From the NCBI GenBank assembly GCA_022844485.1, contig JALHLQ010000029.1:1-48183 (forward strand): DNA of 48,183 bases, written 5' to 3'. The position numbers and the translations under genes were made by a program. Positions within the stretch are counted from its first letter, which is position 1. Every line of letters begins with the position of its first letter. Source of the stretch: Xanthobacteraceae bacterium (GTDB taxonomy: Bacteria; Pseudomonadota; Alphaproteobacteria; Rhizobiales; Xanthobacteraceae). Positions 43,613 to 48,183 of this stretch are shown here, piece by piece. A model generated the notes under the pieces. The model searched no databases and was not told where the DNA came from. It was given only the letters and a program-made list of their open reading frames with translations.

Positions 43613-44770
43613 TCAGGCCGCGCGCTTCAATGCGCCGGCAAGGCGGTCAAGAGCCGTATCGAGCGTCGCATCGCGTTTTGCGAAACAGAACCGCACGACG
43701 GAGCGCACCGCTTCCGTCGCGTAAAACGCGGAGACGGGGATGGCGGCCACGCCGTGTTCGGCGACGAGACGGCGGCAAAACGCCTCGTCGTCTTCGTTGA
43801 GGCCGAGCGGCTTGAGATCGACGTTGAGGAAATACGTCCCTTGGGCTTCGAGAACCGGGAAGCCCAGCACGCGCAGGCCCGCGGCGAAACGGTCGCGGCT
43901 GCGCTGGAAATCGCGGCGCATGGTGGCGAAATAATCGTCGGACTTTCCGAGCCCATAGGCGACCGCTGATTGCAGGTTCGGCGGCGTCGTGAAAGTGATG
44001 TATTGGTGCGCCTTCGCCAGGACGCGCATGATCGCCGGCGCCGCGCATACGAAGCCCACTTTCCACCCCGTCAGCGAGAAGATCTTTCCCGCCGAGCCGA
44101 TTTTCACGCAGCGCTCGCGCATGCCGGGAATGCCGATCAGCGGACTGTGCCGCCTGCCGTCGAAGACGACGTGCTCCCACACCTCGTCGCAAACGGCGAT
44201 GGCGCCGGAGCGCCCGCAGAAGCGCGCAAGAAGTTCGAGATCCTCCCGCGGGTACACGGTCCCGGCCGGGTTGAGCGGGTTGTTGAACAGCACGACGCGC
44301 GTCTTGGGCGTGAACGCGCGCGCAAGATCGTCCTCGCTGAAACGCCAGCGCGGCGGCTCGAGCCGCACGAAGCGCGGCACGCCGCCCGCCCGCTGCACGA
44401 GCGGCAGATAGGCATCGTAGAGCGGCTGAAAGAGCACGACCTCGTCTCCGGGCTCGATCAGCGCAAGAAGCGCGCCGGCAATCGCTTCGGTCGCGCCGGA
44501 GGTGATCATCACCTCCGTCTCCGGGTCAAAAGCCTGTCCGTGCCAGTGCTGGTAATGCGCCGAGACCGCCTGGCGCAGCTCGGGCAGGCCCATCATGGGA
44601 GGATATTGATTCCAGCCGCGGATGACGGCCTCGGCCGCCTTTTCTCGGACATCCTGCGGCCCGGGATCGTCAGGAAAGCCCTGGCCGAGATTGACGGCGT
44701 CGTGCTCGCGGGCGAGCCGCGACATGACCTCGAAGACGGAAACCGGGAGATCGGCGAAAACCGGATTCAT
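43613..44770 (-). CDS. Class I/II PLP-dependent aminotransferase (kynurenine/methionine aminotransferase-like)
   Basis: A protein of 385 residues. The fold-type I landmarks are VNLGQGFPDDPGPQD at the N-terminus, MITSGATEAIAGALLALI at the phosphate site, VLFNNPLNPAGTVYPREDL, CDEVWEHVVFDG and Lys229 in IGSAGKIFSLTGWK. The LGQGFPDDPGP start and the DEVxEHxxFDG text resemble YbdL/kynurenine aminotransferase proteins acting on methionine, glutamine or aromatic amino acids. It lies between the rhodanese gene (59 bp upstream) and the PotF-like gene (33 bp downstream), all on the minus strand. Confidence 0.92.
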   Translation of the reverse strand: MNPVFADLPVSVFEVMSRLAREHDAVNLGQGFPDDPGPQDVREKAAEAVIRGWNQYPPMMGLPELRQAVSAHYQHWHGQAFDPETEVMITSGATEAIAGALLALIEPGDEVVLFQPLYDAYLPLVQRAGGVPRFVRLEPPRWRFSEDDLARAFTPKTRVVLFNNPLNPAGTVYPREDLELLARFCGRSGAIAVCDEVWEHVVFDGRRHSPLIGIPGMRERCVKIGSAGKIFSLTGWKVGFVCAAPAIMRVLAKAHQYITFTTPPNLQSAVAYGLGKSDDYFATMRRDFQRSRDRFAAGLRVLGFPVLEAQGTYFLNVDLKPLGLNEDDEAFCRRLVAEHGVAAIPVSAFYATEAVRSVVRFCFAKRDATLDTALDRLAGALKRAA

Positions 44771-44829
44771 GCGCGGCTTCTACAGCAAACCGCGGCAGGG
44801 GTCATGAGGCTCTCCGGGCGTGGGACCGC

Positions 44830-45171
44830 TCACTCGGTCGGCAGGCCGGCCGCCTTCCAGGCCAGGATGCCGCCGGCGAGATGCGCGTCATAGGGCAGCC
44901 CAGCTTCCTGCGCCATCAGCGAGGCGGTCACCGAGCGCTGCCCGGAGCGGCAGGCAAAGACGATCTCGCGTCCCTCCGGGTCCGGCAGCGCCGCCGGGTC
45001 GAATTGCGACATCGGCATTTCGACGGCCTCGGGGTAGCTTTCCGCCGCGATTTCGTTCCGCTCACGCACGTCCACGAGAAGCATGCGGCCTTCCGTCAGC
45101 CCGCGCGCGACCTCCTCCGGAGTGAGGTCGCGGACCTTGCCGACACCCCGCCTGGCGCTGCCGAAGATCAT
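44830..45171 (-). CDS. Rhodanese-domain sulfurtransferase
   Basis: A protein of 113 residues, a single rhodanese domain: [34 protein letters not shown] and the active-site loop Cys74 in FACRSGQRS. Single-domain rhodaneses carry sulfane sulfur on this Cys. The ATG at 45171 overlaps the kup stop (ATGA), so it is probably translated by coupling to kup; the frame upstream to 45279 is kup sequence and not part of it. A link between the potassium transporter and sulfur transfer is not known to me. Confidence 0.9.
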   Translation of the reverse strand: MIFGSARRGVGKVRDLTPEEVARGLTEGRMLLVDVRERNEIAAESYPEAVEMPMSQFDPAALPDPEGREIVFACRSGQRSVTASLMAQEAGLPYDAHLAGGILAWKAAGLPTE

Positions 45172-47087
45172 ACCGTCACCTGCGTGCCGACCTCGACGAC
45201 GCGCCCCGTCGGAATATGGAAAAAGTCGGTGGCGTCGGCCGCGGATCGCGCGAGCCCGATGTAGAACCGATCGAGCCACGCAGCAATTCCCGACTTCGCC
45301 GCAGGCCGAAGCGCACGGCGGGACAAGAAGAAGGACGTCGACATGATGTCGAAGGGCCAGCCCTGCTTGCGCGCCAGCGCGAGCGCCTGCGGCACGTTCG
45401 GCGTTTCCATGAAACCGAAGCGGAGGATCATCCGGGTGAACCGCGGCGACGAGTAGATGATCTGAATCCGCTCCTCCTTCGGGACGCGCGGCATGTCCGA
45501 GGTCACGATGGTGAGGACGAGGTTTCGTTCGTGGAGCACCTTGTTGTGCTTGAGATTGTGCAGAAGCGCGGTGGGAGCAGACTCAGGGTCGCTGGTCAGG
45601 AAGATCGCGGTTCCAGGCACGGCATGCGGCGGCTTGCTCTCCAGATTGCGCAGGAGGATATCCATCGGCACTTCGATCCTTCGCGTCTTCTCCGCAAGGA
45701 TGCGGGTCCCACGCCGCCAAACGGCAATCGTCGCCGCGACGACGGCCGCGAAGACCAGCGGCACCCACGCGCCGTCGACCAGCTTCATGAGGTTGGAGGT
45801 GAGGAACGTCGCATCCACAAGGATCAGCGGCGTCATGACGAGCAGCGCCGCGCCGAGACGCCATTGCCAGAGCTTCCACAGAACAACCAGAGCCAACAGC
45901 CCATCGACCAGCATGGTGGTTGTGACAGCGACGCCGTAGGCGGACGCCAGCCGGCTGGACGAGCCAAACAGCAGCACGAGGGCCACGACGCCGATCAGCA
46001 GAAACGTGTTCACGCCGGGCAGATAGATCTGTCCCGGATGCGCCTCCGAGGTATGCTGGATGGTCAAGCGGGGGAAAAGGCCGAGCTGAATGGCTTGGCG
46101 CGTGAGCGAGTAGGCCCCGGTAATGACGGCCTGGCTGGCAATCACCGTCGCCGCCGTGGCCAGGATGATCATCGGGATCACGAACGTACTCGGGACCAGC
46201 CGGTAGAAGGGGTTCTCGATCGCGCTCGGATCTGAAAGGACCAGCGCGCCCTGACCGAAATAGTTGATGACCAGGGCCGGCAGCACGAACAACAGCCACG
46301 CGGCCTGGATCGGCTTGCGGCCGAAATGCCCCAAATCGGCGTAGAGAGCTTCCCCGCCGGTGACGGCGAGAAACACGAGACCCAGCGTCATCAGGCCCAG
46401 GGTCCCGTGCTCGGTCAGAAAGCGGATGCCATGCAGCGGGTTCAGCGCGCCCAGGACTTCCGGGCTGTCGGTCACGTGCAGCGCGCCGGTGATCGCGAGC
46501 GCAACGAACCAAACCCCCATCACGGGCGCAAAGAATATCGCGACGCGTGATGTCCCGCGCCGCTGAACGGCGAACAAGACGACAAGAATGACCAAAGTCA
46601 GCGGAACGACATAGTCCTGAAATGCCGGCGTGACGAGCCGCAATCCTTCGACGGCCGACAGCACCGAGATCGCCGGCGTGATCAGCGAGTCGCCGTAGAA
46701 CATGGCGGCACCCACGATCCCGAGCGCAAGAAGGAACGGGCTCCGCCGTCCGATCGCGCGAAAGGCCAGCGCGGTCAATGACAGCGTCCCGCCCTCGCCA
46801 TTGTTGTCGGCGCGCAGCAGGATCAGCACGTACTTGATCGTGACGATCACGATCAGCGCCCAAAGAATAAGCGAGAGGACGCCGAGCACAACGTGCTGCT
46901 GGACCGGCCCATGCCCCGATGCCGCCGTGACCGCCTCACGAAAAGCGTAAAGAGGACTGGTCCCGATATCGCCAAAGACGACACCGATGCTGCCGGCTGA
47001 AAGCGTCCAAAAACCGGCTTTCGGATGCGAGCGTCCGTTTGCGTCGGGGATGGCGCCGGAGGGGGGGTCGCCTGCGGAATGACTCAT
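45168..47087 (-). CDS. kup: KUP-family potassium transporter
   Basis: A protein of 639 residues. About twelve transmembrane helices cover residues 25-440, with family motifs [20 protein letters not shown] near the start, [20 protein letters not shown] and [20 protein letters not shown], then [12 protein letters not shown] cytoplasmic C-terminal domain of about 200 residues follows. Kup proteins take up potassium with protons at the inner membrane, mostly at low external pH or potassium. Length is typical. No clear ribosome-binding site precedes the Met at 47087. The rhodanese gene overlaps its end. Confidence 0.95.
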   Translation of the reverse strand: MSHSAGDPPSGAIPDANGRSHPKAGFWTLSAGSIGVVFGDIGTSPLYAFREAVTAASGHGPVQQHVVLGVLSLILWALIVIVTIKYVLILLRADNNGEGGTLSLTALAFRAIGRRSPFLLALGIVGAAMFYGDSLITPAISVLSAVEGLRLVTPAFQDYVVPLTLVILVVLFAVQRRGTSRVAIFFAPVMGVWFVALAITGALHVTDSPEVLGALNPLHGIRFLTEHGTLGLMTLGLVFLAVTGGEALYADLGHFGRKPIQAAWLLFVLPALVINYFGQGALVLSDPSAIENPFYRLVPSTFVIPMIILATAATVIASQAVITGAYSLTRQAIQLGLFPRLTIQHTSEAHPGQIYLPGVNTFLLIGVVALVLLFGSSSRLASAYGVAVTTTMLVDGLLALVVLWKLWQWRLGAALLVMTPLILVDATFLTSNLMKLVDGAWVPLVFAAVVAATIAVWRRGTRILAEKTRRIEVPMDILLRNLESKPPHAVPGTAIFLTSDPESAPTALLHNLKHNKVLHERNLVLTIVTSDMPRVPKEERIQIIYSSPRFTRMILRFGFMETPNVPQALALARKQGWPFDIMSTSFFLSRRALRPAAKSGIAAWLDRFYIGLARSAADATDFFHIPTGRVVEVGTQVTV

Positions 47088-47178
47088 TCGGACTGCTGCA
47101 CTGCAAAGGCCGCGCGCTTATATACGAAACCTTCGGCCCAAGCCACATCGCACGGCGGCCTTCGCGACGGTCTGGGGA

Positions 47179-48006
47179 TTAAGGCTTAAACCCCACCGGG
47201 AGAGGCGGTTCCTCGTGCATCAGGGTAATCGTGACCCGACGGTTCGCCGCAATGAAAGGGTCGTCGGGGAAGAGCGGCTGGGTGTCCGCCCGCCCGGACA
47301 CCATCAGGACGTTCGTGGTCGGCATGCCTTCGTCCTCCAATATCTGGCGGATCGCATTGGCCCGGTCGGCGGATAGTTCCCATGGACCATAGCCCGGCCG
47401 GGGCGGTTGGCGGGAGGCCGAGGTGTGGCCCGCTATGGCCACCCGGTAAGGCATCGTTTTCAGCTTGCTGGCAAGCTTTTGGACCACGCGCCGGGTCCGG
47501 TCATAGGGCTCCTTTGCCCCTTCCGGGAACATGGAGCGTCCATCCTGGTCGACGATCTCGATGTTCAGCCCGTTGCGGGTTTCCTCGATCATGATGTGCT
47601 TGGAGATTTCGGTGAGATCCGGCATCTCCTGCATCGCCTGACGCAAGGATGCCGCCGCAAGCGCAAAGGCCCGGTCCTGGTCGAGCCTTGCCCCCCTGAA
47701 GCGCTCCCGTTCCTTGTCTTCCGGCGTGGTGATGGGCGAGGATTCGTCCGGCTGAACCTTCTGGACATTCTTGAGCTGTTGGCGGGTCGGCAGGCCGTCG
47801 ACTTCGATGATTCCGGAGAAGCGCTTCTCGATCTGCACCCCGAACGCCTCGCGCATCGAACCGGCTACGATCGCCATCTTGCCGCTGTCCTGGCTCGAGA
47901 AGGCGACGAGCATGACGAAGAAGGCGACAAGCAGCCCCATCAAATCGGCGAAGGTGACGAACCAGCCGTGTCCACCGCCGTGCGCCGCCTCTTTTCGGCG
48001 AGCCAT
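47179..48006 (-). CDS. motB: MotB-like flagellar motor/OmpA-family protein
   Basis: A protein of 275 residues: one transmembrane helix near residues 14-38 with the MotB plug-and-channel text WFVTFADLMGLLVAFFVML (the Asp is the candidate proton-carrying residue), a linker of about 120 residues, and an OmpA-like peptidoglycan-binding domain near 160-270 (GLNIEIVDQDGRSMFPEGA, VAIAGHTSASRQ, LSADRANAIRQILEDEGM). It would be the stator subunit beside MotA, or a related energising protein. AGGAGG lies about 10 nt before the start. MotA is not in the window; it could be beyond the right edge, past the repeats. The symbol is by family, not certain orthology. Confidence 0.85.
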   Translation of the reverse strand: MARRKEAAHGGGHGWFVTFADLMGLLVAFFVMLVAFSSQDSGKMAIVAGSMREAFGVQIEKRFSGIIEVDGLPTRQQLKNVQKVQPDESSPITTPEDKERERFRGARLDQDRAFALAAASLRQAMQEMPDLTEISKHIMIEETRNGLNIEIVDQDGRSMFPEGAKEPYDRTRRVVQKLASKLKTMPYRVAIAGHTSASRQPPRPGYGPWELSADRANAIRQILEDEGMPTTNVLMVSGRADTQPLFPDDPFIAANRRVTITLMHEEPPLPVGFKP

Positions 48007-48035
48007 GATCGATCGCCCTCCTGGGCTCGTGGTGC

Positions 48036-48113
48036 GCTAGGGGTCCGATTCTAACATTCGCATTCCGTTGCGGCAGGCCATTTTGCGAATGTTAGAATCG
48101 AAGGACCACTAGC
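48036..48113. repeat. Long inverted repeat
   Basis: CGATTCTAACATTCGCA at 48046-48062 pairs perfectly with TGCGAATGTTAGAATCG at 48084-48100. Beyond this, GCTAGGGGTCC on the left pairs with GGACCACTAGC on the right in 10 of 11 bases after a 2-nt bulge, so arms of 27-30 bases flank a 21-nt loop. It begins 29 bp upstream of the MotB-like start codon. Confidence 0.85.
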
Positions 48114-48183
48114 AAATTCAAATTGCTAGTGGAGTTTTGGATTTGACATTCGCTTGTGAACCCGCTGCTAGATGGGTAGCGAA
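48106..48183. repeat. Dispersed palindromic element, copy 2, with an attached perfect hairpin (runs off the window)
   Basis: CCACTAGCAA (48106-48115) and TTGCTAGTGG (48123-48132) form a perfect 10-bp stem. From 48126 to the window end the sequence matches 22495-22552 in 47 of 58 bases. The right arm expected from copy 1 (GCGAATGTCAA) is cut off after GCGAA by the edge. Confidence 0.8.

Overview
The window is GC-rich chromosomal DNA from an alphaproteobacterium, most likely Hyphomicrobiales near the Bradyrhizobium/Xanthobacteraceae group. The clearest marker is the cluster acpXL-fabZ-KAS-KAS-adh-lpxXL at 35.2-40.6 kb, which in rhizobia builds the very-long-chain fatty acid of lipid A. A tripartite tricarboxylate transporter operon, an Omp25/31-type porin and palindromic intergenic repeats of a kind I remember from this order agree with this. 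No rRNA, tRNA, CRISPR array or intact insertion sequence was seen.

Region 1 (1-10.1 kb, minus strand) reads as one catabolic operon in transcription order: IclR regulator, zinc alcohol dehydrogenase, FAD subunit, 2Fe-2S/molybdopterin subunit and second molybdopterin subunit of a molybdenum hydroxylase, TctC-TctB-TctA tripartite transporter, and a thiamine-diphosphate enzyme cut by the left edge. A TAXI-type binding protein is divergent from it. The hydroxylase catalytic chain is split in two at a TGATG stop/start overlap. The substrate cannot be read from the sequence; an organic or aromatic acid is the reasonable guess.

Region 2 (11.5-20 kb) is mixed housekeeping: LysR regulator, L,D-transpeptidase, nitroreductase with an AhpD-like protein, CBS-BON protein, a proline-rich membrane protein with a Sel1-like tail, and a large membrane protein fused to a spermidine-synthase-like domain.

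Region 3 (20.1-26.8 kb, plus strand) has an exported acetamidase/formamidase-family protein with a duplicated C-terminal unit, a zinc/manganese-type binding protein and ABC-3 permease with no ATPase nearby, then an aldehyde dehydrogenase and a class III aminotransferase chained to the permease by ATGA overlaps.

Region 4 (27-32.3 kb) is the most accessory part: a 1471-residue exported RHS/YD-repeat protein whose GC content falls sharply in its C-terminal tip, followed by two small genes, the second lying between 26-bp direct repeats. This is the best candidate for a polymorphic toxin with immunity genes, although the tip matches no toxin fold I recognise.

Region 5 (32.3-35.2 kb) has a PCu(A)C copper chaperone, two membrane proteins and a short RlpA-like protein. 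Region 6 (35.2-40.6 kb) is the VLCFA/lipid A cluster; the first of its two ketosynthases has lost most catalytic residues and looks like a chain-length-factor partner of the second. Region 7 (40.7-48 kb) has an outer-membrane barrel, an ATP-grasp protein, and a minus-strand series: MotB-like protein, Kup potassium transporter, rhodanese, class I aminotransferase and PotF-like binding protein. The right end carries nested palindromes and a repeat whose second copy lies at 22.5 kb, where it supplies the annotated start codon of the permease.
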